From CAVTAV01 sp963732795 (GTDB lineage Bacteria > Pseudomonadota > Alphaproteobacteria > CAVTAV01), in assembly GCA_963732795.1 (NCBI GenBank), contig CAVTAV010000003.1, positions 186,001 to 250,000 of the forward strand: DNA of 64,000 bases. The letters run 5' to 3'. The position numbers were made by a program, and so were the translations under genes. The notes beneath the pieces were generated by a model. That model did not search any database. It saw only the letters and a list, made by a program, of their open reading frames with translations, and was not told where the DNA came from. Positions 18,399 to 28,600 of this stretch are shown here, one piece after another. Every line of letters starts with the position of its first letter. Positions within the stretch are counted from its first letter, which is position 1.

Positions 18399-18549
18399 AA
18401 TGTAACGTACGCTTAGACTCTGTCGCTGTGGAGCTCTTGGAGCGGAATGTTCCTAATAGTGACAAAGGGTTGTTAAGCAATTCTTTAGCCGTTTTCGACA
18501 TGAAGAACGGGTCCAATAAACTGCGCGAGCGGTTGTCTCAGGGGCCGTC
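18399..18549. promoter_or_regulatory. Divergent promoter region between the two arms of the EPS locus
   Basis: These 151 bases separate the minus-strand aminotransferase start from the plus-strand ligase start. The segment around 18465-18495 is AT-richer than its surroundings and could carry sigma-70 promoters for both arms. I do not see a -24/-12 motif here. No hairpin or repeat stands out. Confidence 0.4.
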
Positions 18550-20133
18550 ATGCTGGTTTCCGATCTAATACGCTTGGCGTCCCGCCGAACGCCGGACGCC
18601 CCCGCCTTGACCTATAAGGCCGAGACCCTGACCTATGCCGAGCTCGAGGCTCTGACCCGGGCGACGGCGCGCGGCTTCCTCGATTGCGGCCTGGGCCGCG
18701 GCGAACGCGTCGCCATTTACCTTCCCAAGCAGATCGAGACCGTCGCCGCCATGTTCGGCGCGGCCGCCGCGGGCGGGGTCTATGTCCCGGTCAATCCGGC
18801 GCTCAAGCCGCGCCAGGTCGGCCACATCATGGCGGACTGCAATACCCGTATTCTGGTGACCAGCCCGGACCGCTATTCCGGCATCGAAGAGATATTGCCT
18901 GAACTGCCCGATCTCAAGGTCGTGGTGTTGACCGGCTCGGTGCCCGACAGCGCCGGCGAGCAGGTCCGCATGCTCGGCTGGACTGAATTGCAGGCCGTCG
19001 GCGCCGCGTCCGAGACCGCGCCTCATCGCGTCATCGACGGCGACATGGCGGCGATCCTCTATACGTCGGGCAGCACCGGCCTGCCCAAAGGCGTCGTGCT
19101 CTCGCATCTGAACATCGTCGCCGGCGCGATGAGCGTGGCGGAATATCTCGAAAACACGGCCGAGGACCGAATCCTGAGCGTGTTGCCGCTCAGCTTCGAC
19201 TACGGCATGAGCCAGCTCACCACCGCCTTTCATGTCGGCGCGTCGGTCGTACTGATGAATTACCTGCTGGCACGCGATGTCGTGCGGGCTGTCGAGCAAT
19301 ATGGCATCACCGGCCTCGCCTGCGTGCCGCCTTTGTGGATTCAGCTTGCGGGCCTCGATTGGCCCGAAACCGCCTCGAAATCGATCCGTTATTTCACGAA
19401 TTCCGGCGGCCGGATGCCGCGTGCGGTGCTCGATCAGCTCCGCGTGAGGATGCCCGTCGCAAAGCCTTATCTGATGTACGGCCTGACGGAAGCCTTCAGA
19501 TCGACCTATCTGCCGCCGAGCGAAGTGGACAAGCGGCCGGATTCGATCGGCAAGGCGATCCCGAACGCCGAGGTTCTGGTCGTGCGGCCGGACGGCACGG
19601 TCTGCGATCCCGGCGAGCCGGGCGAGCTCGTCCATCGCGGGCCGCTCGTCTCGCTCGGTTACTGGAACGATCCCGCACGGACGGCCGAGCGTTTCAAGCC
19701 GGCGCCGGGCCAGCCCGAGGGCATCCCGCTGACCGAGATGGCGGTATGGTCCGGCGATACCGTGATGCGCGACGAGGAAGGTTTTCTCTATTTCGTCGGC
19801 CGCCGCGACGAGATGATCAAAACCAGCGGCTATCGGGTCAGCCCGACCGAGGTCGAGGAGGTCATCTTCGCGAGCGGGCAGGTGAGGGTCGCCGCGGCGA
19901 TCGGCGTCGAGCACGCCCAGCTCGGCCAGGCCATCGTCGTTTTTGCCGCGCCGGTCAACGGATCGGGGCTCCAGATGGAGGCCATCACCGCCTATTGCCG
20001 GGCCCAGATGCCCAGCTATATGGTGCCGCACCGCATCATCGAGAGGGACGACATGCCGACCAATCCCAACGGCAAGATCGACCGCAAGAAGCTCGCCGAG
20101 GAAGTCGCGACTCTCTTCAAGGGCCAAGCCTGA
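18550..20133 (+). CDS. Acyl-CoA ligase (AMP-forming), exosortase A system-associated (TIGR03098-like)
   Basis: The 527-residue ANL-superfamily enzyme has the AMP-binding P-loop YTSGSTGLPKGV at about residues 170-181, the LMYGLTEAFRSTYL motif, SGDTVMRDEEGFLYFVGRRD, and the C-terminal catalytic Lys in NPNGKIDRKKL. It activates a carboxylate as acyl-AMP and transfers it to CoA or, more likely here, to the acyl carrier protein of the locus. Its stop overlaps the decarboxylase start (TGATG), so the two are coupled. The ligase-decarboxylase pair is a hallmark of exosortase A loci. Confidence 0.92.
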   Translation: MLVSDLIRLASRRTPDAPALTYKAETLTYAELEALTRATARGFLDCGLGRGERVAIYLPKQIETVAAMFGAAAAGGVYVPVNPALKPRQVGHIMADCNTRILVTSPDRYSGIEEILPELPDLKVVVLTGSVPDSAGEQVRMLGWTELQAVGAASETAPHRVIDGDMAAILYTSGSTGLPKGVVLSHLNIVAGAMSVAEYLENTAEDRILSVLPLSFDYGMSQLTTAFHVGASVVLMNYLLARDVVRAVEQYGITGLACVPPLWIQLAGLDWPETASKSIRYFTNSGGRMPRAVLDQLRVRMPVAKPYLMYGLTEAFRSTYLPPSEVDKRPDSIGKAIPNAEVLVVRPDGTVCDPGEPGELVHRGPLVSLGYWNDPARTAERFKPAPGQPEGIPLTEMAVWSGDTVMRDEEGFLYFVGRRDEMIKTSGYRVSPTEVEEVIFASGQVRVAAAIGVEHAQLGQAIVVFAAPVNGSGLQMEAITAYCRAQMPSYMVPHRIIERDDMPTNPNGKIDRKKLAEEVATLFKGQA

Positions 20134-21371
20134 TGGCGGGTGCGAGCGCTAAGGTCCATGCCCCGGTCCGGGGTTTCGAGACGAAGGACCATCGTCTACA
20201 GATCGGGGGAATGGCCGTCGACCGCCTGGCCGAGCGGATCGGACGGACGCCGTTCTTCGCCTATTCCCGCGATCTCATCACCCATCGCGTCGGCGAGTTG
20301 CGCGAGGCGCTGCCCAAGGAGGTTTTGCTTCACTATGCGGTGAAGGCGAATCCGATGCCGGCGGTGGTCCAGCACCTCTCGGGCCTCGTCGATGGCTTCG
20401 ACGTCGCGAGCGGCGGCGAGTTGCAGCTTGTGCTCGACACGGCGATGCCGCGCGATGAGATCAGCTTCGCCGGCCCCGGCAAGACGAATGACGAGATCCG
20501 CGAGGCGGTGGCCGCGGGGATCGTGATCAATCTCGAATCGGCGCGGGAGATGGAGCGGGCGGCGGATGCCGGCGCCGCGCTCGGCGTGACGCCGAAGGTC
20601 GCGGTGCGGATCAATCCCGATTTCGAGCTCAAATCCGCCGGGATGCAGATGTCGGGCGGGCCCAAGCAATTCGGCGTCGATGCCGAGGTCGTGCCGCAGA
20701 TGCTCGGCCGTATGCGCGATCTCGATCTCGACTTCCGCGGCTTCCATATCTTCAGCGGCTCGCAGAACCTGAAGGCCGAGCAGCTCATCGAAGCGCAGCG
20801 CAAGACGATCGAGCTTGCGGTGTCGCTCTCGGCCCATGCGCCGGCCCCGGTCCGGATGCTGAATATCGGCGGCGGGTTCGGGATTCCCTATTTCCCCGGC
20901 GACGAACATCTCGACATCAAGACGGTTGGCGGCAAGCTCGCCGAGCAGATGCCGAAGGTCGCGGACGCGATGCCCGAGGCCAAGGTCATCATCGAGCTCG
21001 GCCGTTACATGGTCGGCGAGGCGGGCATCTATGTCGCGCGGGTGATCGACCGGAAAGTATCCCGCGGCCAAGTCTTCCTCGTGACCGATGGCGGGCTGCA
21101 CCACCATCTCCCCGTTTCCGGCAATTTCGGCCAGGTGCTGCGCAAGAACTATCCGCTGGCGATCGCCAATAAGATGGATCTCGAAGCGGTGGAGACCGTG
21201 GACGTGGTCGGCTGTTTGTGTACGCCCCTGGACCGGCTCGGCGACAAGTGCCATCTGCCGCGCGCCGAGGAGGGCGACCTGGTCGTCATCTTCCATTCGG
21301 GAGCTTATGGGCCGACCGCGAGCCCGGCCGGTTTCTTGAGCCATCCCGCCCCCGCTGAGGTTCTGGTATAG
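20133..21371 (+). CDS. PLP-dependent decarboxylase, exosortase A system-associated (TIGR03099-like)
   Basis: The 412-residue fold-type III decarboxylase resembles diaminopimelate/ornithine decarboxylase (group 4). The PLP Lys is K71 in HYAVKANP, and further motifs are INPDFELKS, GFHIFSGSQN, LNIGGGFGIPY and the C-terminal CTPLDRLGDKCHLP with the substrate-binding Cys. I chose the ATG at 20133 because it overlaps the ligase stop. A longer in-frame extension upstream is just ligase sequence in another frame. The likely product is an amine or amino-acyl group loaded onto the carrier protein. Confidence 0.92.
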   Translation: MAGASAKVHAPVRGFETKDHRLQIGGMAVDRLAERIGRTPFFAYSRDLITHRVGELREALPKEVLLHYAVKANPMPAVVQHLSGLVDGFDVASGGELQLVLDTAMPRDEISFAGPGKTNDEIREAVAAGIVINLESAREMERAADAGAALGVTPKVAVRINPDFELKSAGMQMSGGPKQFGVDAEVVPQMLGRMRDLDLDFRGFHIFSGSQNLKAEQLIEAQRKTIELAVSLSAHAPAPVRMLNIGGGFGIPYFPGDEHLDIKTVGGKLAEQMPKVADAMPEAKVIIELGRYMVGEAGIYVARVIDRKVSRGQVFLVTDGGLHHHLPVSGNFGQVLRKNYPLAIANKMDLEAVETVDVVGCLCTPLDRLGDKCHLPRAEEGDLVVIFHSGAYGPTASPAGFLSHPAPAEVLV

Positions 21372-21373
21372 TC

Positions 21374-23266
21374 ATGGTCGGTATCGCAGGCTGGATCGAT
21401 TTTTCGCGTCCCCTCGGCGCGCCCGAGGAGATCGCCCGATCCATGGCGGCGGGGCTCGGCAACGGGCTCGGCGGCGATACGGTCCTGCGCGCCACACCCC
21501 ATGCCGGCCTCGCGCTTTGTGCCCATCCCAAGATGGCATCTAGCTATTTCGGCGAGGAGCTTTGGGCGGTGATTCACGGCTATCCCCGCTGGCATGATCG
21601 AGTTTGGCCGAGGCCGCACGCGCCATGGGCGATGCGCGCGCGCTTGCCGACGGCTATGCCCGATTCGGCCGTGACGTCCTGAAGAAGCTCGGCGGTGCCT
21701 GCTCGGTCGCGATCGTCGATCTGGCCAACCGCGCGGTCCTCGCCGCCGTCGATCGCGTCGGCATCGAGACCATGTGCTATGCCAGCCCGAGCCCGGGCGT
21801 TCTGGTCTTCGGTACGCGGACGACGGCCGTCGCGCGGCATCCCTCGGTTTCGTCGACGCTGTCGAATCAGGCGTTCTACAATTATGTCCAGAGCTTCGTG
21901 ATCATGGCGCCGGTCACGATCTTCGACGAGCAGAAGAAACTTCAGCGCAGCGAATTCGTCGAGCTAAGGAACGGACGTGTCGACACCGGCGTCTATTGGG
22001 AGACCGGTTACGTGTCCGATGGCCCGGTCGACGAGGCCGCGCTCATGGCCGATACGCGGCAAGCATTGCGGAACGGTGTCGCACGAACGATCGAAGGCGA
22101 GGATATCGCAAAGGTCGGCGCGTTTCTGAGCGGCGGTCTCGACAGCAGCACGGTCTCCGGTTTCCTGAAGGAAGTGGGCGGCCGCGCGCGAACCTTCACC
22201 ATCGGCTTCGGTGTCGAGGGCTTCGACGAAACGCCCTATGCCCGCATGGCGGCCGACCACTTCGGGACCGAGCACACAGAAATCATCGTCACGCCCGACG
22301 ACATGCTCGAACTGATGCCCAAGATTCGCGAAGTCTACGATGAGCCCTTCGCCAATGTGTCTCTGATCCCGGCTTTCTGCTGCGCCAAGCGGGCGCAGGA
22401 AGCCGGCGTGGAGGTCATGCTGGCCGGCGACGGGGGCGACGAGCTGTTCGGCGGGAACGAGCACTACGTCAATGCGCTTCGGATCGAAAGCTACGCCAAG
22501 CTTCCCAAGCTTCTGCGCACCTGTCTGATCGAACCGATTGCGATGGGAGTGCCCGGGCTGTCGTGGATCAAGCCGATCTACAAGGCGCGGCGCTGGATCG
22601 AGCAATTTCGCATCCCGATCGTCGACCGGATCCATCCTCTGATATCTTCCGGGAGACTGGACACTCACGTCGATCTTCGAGCCCGGGATGCTCGACGGCG
22701 TCGAGCTTGACGGCGATCACGTGATTCAGCGCGCGATCTTTTCGTCGACCCGGTCGCCTTCGCCGTTGCAGCGGATGCTCAATCTCGACATGCAGGTCGT
22801 GCTCGCCGACAACGACCTGCGGAAGGTCAATCGAATGTGCGAGCTTGCGGGCGTGCGGGTCCGCTATCCGATGCTCGACGAAGACGTCATGGACGTGGCC
22901 GCCCGAATCCCGCCGGATGTCATGATCCCCGACCTGAAGCTGCGCGACTTCTATAAGCGGACGTTCAGCAACTTCCTGCCTGATGGGATCATCAACAAGA
23001 AGAAGCACGGCTTCCACCTGCCGGCCCTTGTCTGGATGATGGACGACGGCCGCCTTCGCGATTATGTCCTGGACTGCCTGGCGTCCTTTCGAAAGCGCCA
23101 CATCATGAACGCCACCTTCTTGGCGGAAGTCGCGAACTATCGGGACCACGAGGACAGTTACGGCATTGCGGGGTTGGCTTTGGATCTCGCGTTTCTGGAA
23201 TTGTGGCTCGAAAACCACATCGATGCGGCCGCACAAAGCAAGACCAATAGCCTGAAATTCGTCTGA
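21374..23266 (+). pseudogene. Asparagine synthase family amidotransferase, Cys-less (two frameshifts as written)
   Basis: About 630 residues of an asparagine-synthetase B-like protein in three frames, broken near 21595 and 22685. The N-terminus reads MVGIAGWIDF where active glutaminases read MCGI, so the nucleophilic Cys is absent. The synthetase domain has LSGGLDSSTVSGFL (PP-loop), LAGDGGDELFGG and RYPMLDEDVMDVAARIP. It starts two bases after the decarboxylase gene. Such proteins form amide bonds using ammonia. Without the Cys it may use free ammonia or another amine, perhaps the decarboxylase product. The frameshifts look like assembly errors because all conserved blocks remain. Confidence 0.78.
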
Positions 23267-23402
23267 CACCCGGCGGGCAGACCACGCCCTATCTGTCCTA
23301 GAATGGCACAGGCGAAACGCCGGGGGTGTTTGAATTCAAGAAAAGCCGCCGCTCCGGCTCTCATTAACCTTGATAATCCCCCAGAATTCTGCGGTTTCCA
23401 GG

Positions 23403-23418
23403 TGGCATGGCACTTGCA
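23403..23418 (+). promoter_or_regulatory. Sigma-54 (RpoN) -24/-12 promoter
   Basis: TGGCATGGCACTTGCA matches the consensus TGGCACG-N4-TTGCA. It has GG and GC separated by exactly ten bases and TTGCA intact. It lies 283 bases upstream of the polysaccharide-export gene, on the same strand. Exosortase A loci are often controlled by the PrsK/PrsR sigma-54-activating pair. Those genes are not in this window. Confidence 0.7.
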
Positions 23419-23505
23419 CCTGATGGGCCGTGCAGGCACGCGGCGCAATCTTCGATTTCTTTTGGATCAGACGAACGCCTGCGATGCCGAAACCGAGAGG
23501 TTTCA

Positions 23506-23676
23506 ATGAAGATCGAATGGGCGAAGGGTATGAGTTTCTTAACACCTTTCAAGGTAAATGGGACCGTATTCTGCAAGGAACCGGGGGCCGGCTTTTGGTT
23601 TGTTTTCTGTTGGTTCGTCATCCGATTCTCTCGTCGGAATACCCTCGTAACGTGGTTACCTTCACCGGGTCGTTAG
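23506..23676 (+). CDS. Possible small leader protein (56 residues)
   Basis: An ATG preceded by GAGAGG at a good distance opens a 56-codon frame with a hydrophobic, aromatic stretch (FWFVFCWFVI) between basic segments. It lies between the sigma-54 promoter and the export gene. There is no recognisable family. The ribosome site supports translation, but with no homology visible this remains doubtful. Confidence 0.25.
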   Translation: MKIEWAKGMSFLTPFKVNGTVFCKEPGAGFWFVFCWFVIRFSRRNTLVTWLPSPGR

Positions 23677-23700
23677 AGCTGAGAAAGGCGGGAAACTGTC

Positions 23701-24339
23701 GTGTCTGATAATCGCAAAAAGCTTTTGGGGATTGGTCCGATTCTGATCGGTGCGGCCGCCCTTCTGCTGGCTGCATGTGCAAGTCATGGAACGCTGCCGT
23801 CGGCGGCGTTTGTCAGCCCCAAAGAGGGACCGGGACCGGATTACATCATCGGTCCGTTGGACACCCTCCAAATCTTTGTGTGGCGCAACGACGAAGTCTC
23901 GACGTCCGTCACGGTTCGGCCCGACGGCCGGATTTCGGTCCCGTTGATCGACGATCTACCGGCAACCGGCAAGACCTCTACGCAGCTTGCTCATGATATC
24001 GAGCAGGCCCTGAGCAAGTATATAAAAGATCCCCTCGTCACCGTGATGGTTAACGGCTTTACCGGGCCGTTCGCGCAGCAGGTCCGCGTCGTCGGCGAGG
24101 CCCAGCAGCCGCAGGCCATCCCCTATCGGGCCAACATGACCTTGTTGGACGTGATGATCCAGGTCGGTGGCCTGACTGAATTCGCCGCCGGAAACCGCGC
24201 CACGCTGGTGCGGATGGAAGGCGGCAAGCAGAAGCAATATCACCTTCATATCGCCGACCTCGTCAAAGACGGCGACGTGCGGGCGAATGTCGAAATTCTG
24301 CCGGGCGACGTGATCATCATTCCGGAGAGCTTCTTCTGA
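23701..24339 (+). CDS. Polysaccharide export lipoprotein, XrtA/PEP-CTERM-associated (Wza/BexD family)
   Basis: The 212-residue protein starts at a GTG and has a lipoprotein signal ending in the lipobox LLAAC. The Poly_export domain follows with YIIGPLDTLQIFVWRN and VRPDGRISVPLIDDL. After it comes a SLBB-like repeat (VRVVGEAQQPQAIPY, MTLLDVMIQVGGLTEFA) ending LPGDVIIIPESFF. It matches TIGR03027. The protein would form or gate the outer-membrane EPS channel from the periplasm. It is the first firm gene of the operon downstream of the sigma-54 site. Confidence 0.92.
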   Translation: MSDNRKKLLGIGPILIGAAALLLAACASHGTLPSAAFVSPKEGPGPDYIIGPLDTLQIFVWRNDEVSTSVTVRPDGRISVPLIDDLPATGKTSTQLAHDIEQALSKYIKDPLVTVMVNGFTGPFAQQVRVVGEAQQPQAIPYRANMTLLDVMIQVGGLTEFAAGNRATLVRMEGGKQKQYHLHIADLVKDGDVRANVEILPGDVIIIPESFF

Positions 24340-24482
24340 TCGGATGATCCCGGAGTGACGGTCAATGCGGCAAGTGGAGTCAATATTTAAGCCGGGTTAG
24401 CCGGAAAGACCAACGAAGTACTGAGGCAACTCGTATCCAAAGAGCAAGGCAACACGATTGTGAGTAACCAGGATACAGAACG

Positions 24483-26088
24483 ATGAAAGACGTATATCAA
24501 CAAATAGTTGCCCATCTGTACGCAGTCTGGCAACGGCGCTGGCAAGCTGTCATCACCGCGTGGGCCGTCTGTTTCGTCGGCTGGGTCGTGGTCTACATGG
24601 TCCCGGACAAATACGAGTTGTTTGCCCGGATCTATGTGAACACGGACACGGTGCTTCGCCCGCTCATGAGGAATCTGGCGGTCGACACGGAAGGTGACGT
24701 TGTCGACAAACTGGCGACGATCCAACAGACGATGCTCAGCCGACCTAATCTCGAGAAGGTCCTGCGCATGACCGACATGGATCTCAGTGCCACATCGGGT
24801 TCCAGCACGCAGAAGAAGGTCAACGAGTTGGCGCAGAACGTGAAGCTCGAGCTTCAGGATGGCGTCAACATCTTCCGGGTGTCCTACCAGAACTCCGATC
24901 CGGCCGTTGCCAAGCGTGTCGTGCAGTCCCTGCTCACGATCTTCGTTGAGAGCAATCTCGGCGTGAATCGCAAGGAACTGGCCGGCGCCCGTCGGTTCAT
25001 CGACAATCAGCTCAAGGAATATGAGCGTCAGCTCCAGGAAGCCGAGAAACGTCGCGCCGATTTCCAGCGCAACAATATCGGGTATTTGCCTGGTGATCAG
25101 AACTATCTGCAGCAGCTTGAGACAGCGAAGACGAATTTGAGGCAGAGCGAAAGCGATCTGAAGGACGCCAAAGTTCAGCTTTCAGAGATGAAGAAATACA
25201 TGTCCGGGCTGTCGCCGCGTCTCGAAGTCACCAATCCGTCGGCCTATGGACCGCCGATCGGTGGTGGTATTGCGACGAGCACAATAAACACGACGATTGC
25301 GGCCCGAATTGCAACGCTGAGGGCGAATATCGACGATCTCAAGGCGCGCTTCACCGCCAATCACCCCGACGTCGTGGTGGCCCAGCGTCAGCTCGATGAG
25401 CTTCTGGCGCAGGTCAAGGCGCAACAAAGCGGAGTGAGTGCGACGAACGGCCAGGGCGACAATTCGGATTCTGGCGGCAAACGCCACGGTGTCAAATCCG
25501 GTCTACGAGCAGGTCATGGTCAAGGTGATCGACCAGGAGTCCAAGGTCGCCGTTCTTCAGGGGCGTGTTCTGGATCAACGTCAGCAGGTCGCCAAGCTCG
25601 ACGAGGAGGCCAAGACGGTTCCGGAAGTCGAAGCCAAGATGGCCCGCATGGACCGCGACTACAACGTCCTCAAGGCCAACTACGACAGTCTGCTGTCGAC
25701 CCGCGAGAGCGCCAAGATCGCGACCGACATGGAAACCAATTCGGATAACGTGCAGTTCCGTGTGATCGACCCGCCGACGACGTCGCTGCGTCCGGTCACG
25801 CCGAATCGGCCGCTTCTCCTGTCCGGCGTCCTTCTTCTGGGTGTCGTGACCGGTATCGCCGTGGCCTTCCTGCTGAGCCAGATCCACTCGACCTATCTGA
25901 CGGTGCAGCGTCTCCGCGAGGAGTTCGCTCTGCCGGTGGTCGGCTCGATCTCGGCGGTGCTTCTGCCCGAGGCCCGGCGCCAGCGAGTGACTGAAGCCGT
26001 GACCTTTGCGGCGTGTTTCGGCGGACTGCTGATCGCCTATGGAGGTGTGATGTTGCTCGACAGCCTGTTCATGAGTGCGGGCGCGTAG
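24483..26088 (+). pseudogene. XrtA-associated chain-length determinant protein (Wzz/GumC family; one frameshift as written)
   Basis: About 535 residues of a TIGR03007-type polysaccharide co-polymerase. It has an N-terminal membrane helix (VITAWAVCFVGWVVVYMV), a Wzz domain starting YELFARIYVNTDTVLRPLM, long periplasmic coiled coils, and a C-terminal helix pair beginning PNRPLLLSGVLLLGVVTG. The frame breaks near 25465: upstream it reads into Gly/Arg-rich nonsense, and true coding resumes one frame over as AANATVSNPVYEQV. It sets chain length together with the separate tyrosine kinase encoded next, which is the typical two-gene form of a Wzc/GumC system. Confidence 0.88.
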
Positions 26089-26117
26089 GCGACCAGAGAG
26101 TATGCGAGGATCAGACC

Positions 26118-27058
26118 ATGTCTATTATTGATAAGTCGACCGCCAAAGCGAAGGAAGAGGAGGGCAGCTCTCTGGTCGAGCGCGCGAGCGGCAAGATCAG
26201 CGACGTCAGCGCAAACGACCAGGCCGCCACGCCGAAAAAGGCGCAGGACGCCCCCAAGATCAAGAGCAAGGGGCGTAAGGCGGCAAAGCCGACACCTTCG
26301 AACGATACCGGCACGCGTCATAGCAAGCGCGCCGTCATCGATCTCGAACGGCTCCGGGTCGGCAAACATCCTGACGCCGGACAGCGATCCCGGCCAGACC
26401 TTCGAGGAGTTCCGGATCGTCAAGCGTCAGCTCCTGAACAATGCGTTCGGTGTCGGCGACAAGGCGATCAAGAACGGGAACCTCATGCTGGTCACGAGCG
26501 CCGAGCCCGGCGAGGGCAAGACGTTCTGCGCCATCAACCTGGCCATGAGCATCGCCTCCGAGCAGGACCTCACGGTCCTTCTGGTCGATGCCGACGTGTC
26601 CAAGCCTGACGTTCTCTCGTCACTCGGCGTGCAGGGCGGCAAGGGCCTGATGGATATCATCGCCGATGATTCCGTCGATGTGGCCGATTGTCTGCTCAAG
26701 ACGAATATCGAGAACCTGACGCTCCTGCCGGCAGGCCGGGCGCACAAGCTCTCGACCGAGTTGATGGCATCGGAGCGTATGGGGCGGTTCGTCAAGGAAA
26801 TTGCGCAACGCTACCCTGATCGCGTAATTATCTTCGAACTCCGCTCCCGCGCTGGCGAGCAGTGTGCCTGGCGTTCTTGCGATGCATGTCGGCCAGGTCC
26901 TGTTCATCGTCGAGGCGGAACGGACGAGGGAGAGCCAGGCCAAGGAAGCCCTGTCGATGTTGAGCTCCTGCAAGTATATCAGCTTGCTCCTCAACAAGGC
27001 TCGGTTCACCAGCGGCATCAAGCGCTTCGGTTCCTACGAAGGTTATGGATATCCATAG
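26118..27058 (+). pseudogene. XrtA-associated tyrosine-protein autokinase (BY-kinase; two frameshifts as written)
   Basis: About 312 residues with a Lys/Ala-rich N-terminal leader, then ILTPDSDPGQTFEEFRIVKRQLL. The Walker A motif is SAEPGEGKTFCAINLA and Walker A' is LLVDADVSKPDVL. The C-terminal Tyr-containing tail YEGYGYP is a likely autophosphorylation cluster. Breaks lie near 26358 and 26840, after which VPGVLAMHVGQVLFIVEAER is found in a third frame. It matches TIGR03018. In the cytosol it phosphorylates itself and cycles with the chain-length protein to control EPS polymerisation. It starts 29 bases after that gene. Confidence 0.85.
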
Positions 27059-27069
27059 AGTCAAGCGAC

Positions 27070-28590
27070 GTGAACATTGAACAGATTCATTCAATCTCAG
27101 TTCGTCGGTCGGTTTTGGGAAACAGGGGGGCGCTTCTGGCGGGCGTATGCCTCGCCCCCTTCATCGCGACCGCCCTTTCGAACACGGCGTCAGCGGCGGA
27201 CTGGCGGCTGATCCCGTCCGTCAGCTTCGGCGAGACGTATACGGACAACGTCCGCCTCTCCAACACCAACAAACGAGATGACTGGGTCCAGTCGATCCAG
27301 CCGCGGCTTCAGCTGACGACCGAAGGGCGACGCATTACCGCAGACATCACGGGCGGGGTCGATTACCTCTACTTCGATCGTCTGAATAAAGACGACCTTC
27401 GTCCGGACGTCCAAGGAACGGCTACGATCGACGCGGTTCCCGATCTATTGCGGATCCAGGCGAACGTGTCAGTGACCCAGCGCCTTATCAATCCCGCCGG
27501 TGTTTTCTCGATCTCGCAGTTCAATGACACTACCAACCGGCAAACGCTCCAGCTCTATTCGGCCGGCCCGACGCTTTATCACCGCTTCGGAGGCTTCACC
27601 GACGCCCAGCTGACCTATCAGTTCAGCTTCACGAATGCCAACCGGATCAATCAGGTGGTTGGGGGGCCGCTGACCCAAACGCTCAGCAATCGCTATCTGC
27701 ACAACTTGCTCTTCCAGGCGGATAGCGGCGACGATTTTACAAGATTTACCTGGAGCGCGACCGCCAACTATTTGAATTCTACCGCGCGGAACAGGTCGAC
27801 CACGCCGCCGACGTCGAGGAATCGAGAAAGATTCCTCAGCCAGGTGACCGGGAACTACGAGATCAATTCGACTTTGGCCGCGATCGTTCAGGGTGGCTAC
27901 GACTATATCGGCGGCGTCGCCACGGTCGGCCCAGGCCGGCCACTCAGGGGCGGATTCTGGTATGAAGGCGGATTCCAGCTGAATGGGCCGCGGACGACGT
28001 TTCAGTTTCTCGCTGGTCGGCGATTCGGCGGGTTGGCTATCGACGCGAATCTGACCTACCGCATTTCTAGCCGTACGTCGTTGTCGGCGAGTGTCACGCA
28101 GGATATCACGTCGTCCGCGGCCCGATTGATCTCGCTTCTTGGTCTTGCGGCCGCATCCGATTTTGCGACAACCTTCGGGCTTGATCCTCAGTTTACGCTG
28201 TCGGACGAACTCTATTATAGCCGGCGGGGACAGCTGCAACTGAACGGATCGCGCGGAAAGAACTCTTTCAGCATCATGGGTTACGTCAATCGCCGGTCGT
28301 TCCGAATCGTGCCGCGCAGCGACTTGATCTATGGCGGTCGGGTCACTTGGTCGCGTCAGCTCAATCGGAAATGGACGTTCGATTCGCTCGGGCTCTATAC
28401 CCACCAGCATTTCAACAACGTCACGTTCCGCCGCGATGATATTATTGCGGGTCAGCTTGGCCTAACCGACAACTTCGCGCGAAGCTTCAATGCGTCGCTA
28501 ACCTACCGATACAGCTATCGGCACTCGAACGTGCAGATCTTCAACGTCCAAGAGAACGCCGTTACCTTGCTTTTAACCGCGATATTCTAG
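27070..28590 (+). CDS. PEP-CTERM system-associated outer-membrane protein (TIGR03016-like beta-barrel)
   Basis: The 506-residue protein starts at a GTG and has a long signal peptide ending TASAADW. The mature part is made of alternating short beta-strands with aromatic girdles, such as VSFGETYTDNVRLSNTN, DYLYFDRLN and the terminal YRYSYRHSNVQIFNVQENAV. TIGR03016 proteins of this kind accompany exosortase A and are thought to sit in the outer membrane. A role in EPS export or anchoring is inferred. It follows the tyrosine kinase gene after eleven bases and precedes the ATPase gene by ten. Confidence 0.82.
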   Translation: MNIEQIHSISVRRSVLGNRGALLAGVCLAPFIATALSNTASAADWRLIPSVSFGETYTDNVRLSNTNKRDDWVQSIQPRLQLTTEGRRITADITGGVDYLYFDRLNKDDLRPDVQGTATIDAVPDLLRIQANVSVTQRLINPAGVFSISQFNDTTNRQTLQLYSAGPTLYHRFGGFTDAQLTYQFSFTNANRINQVVGGPLTQTLSNRYLHNLLFQADSGDDFTRFTWSATANYLNSTARNRSTTPPTSRNRERFLSQVTGNYEINSTLAAIVQGGYDYIGGVATVGPGRPLRGGFWYEGGFQLNGPRTTFQFLAGRRFGGLAIDANLTYRISSRTSLSASVTQDITSSAARLISLLGLAAASDFATTFGLDPQFTLSDELYYSRRGQLQLNGSRGKNSFSIMGYVNRRSFRIVPRSDLIYGGRVTWSRQLNRKWTFDSLGLYTHQHFNNVTFRRDDIIAGQLGLTDNFARSFNASLTYRYSYRHSNVQIFNVQENAVTLLLTAIF

Positions 28591-28600
28591 TCTGGGACCC

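Larger units (their letters stand above)
23267..23700 (+). other. Leader region of the EPS export operon
   Basis: This stretch of about 430 bases holds a strong -24/-12 promoter match at 23403-23418 and a possible small protein at 23506-23676. It is AT-richer than the flanking genes and probably transcribed as a long 5' leader. A C/G-rich then T-rich stretch at about 23580-23610 could fold, but I cannot show a clear terminator. Confidence 0.5.

Noticed and set aside
20133..21371. Decarboxylase as a longer protein starting about 800 bases upstream
   Set aside because: The extension is the ligase gene read in another frame. The ATG at 20133 overlaps the ligase stop, a normal coupling.
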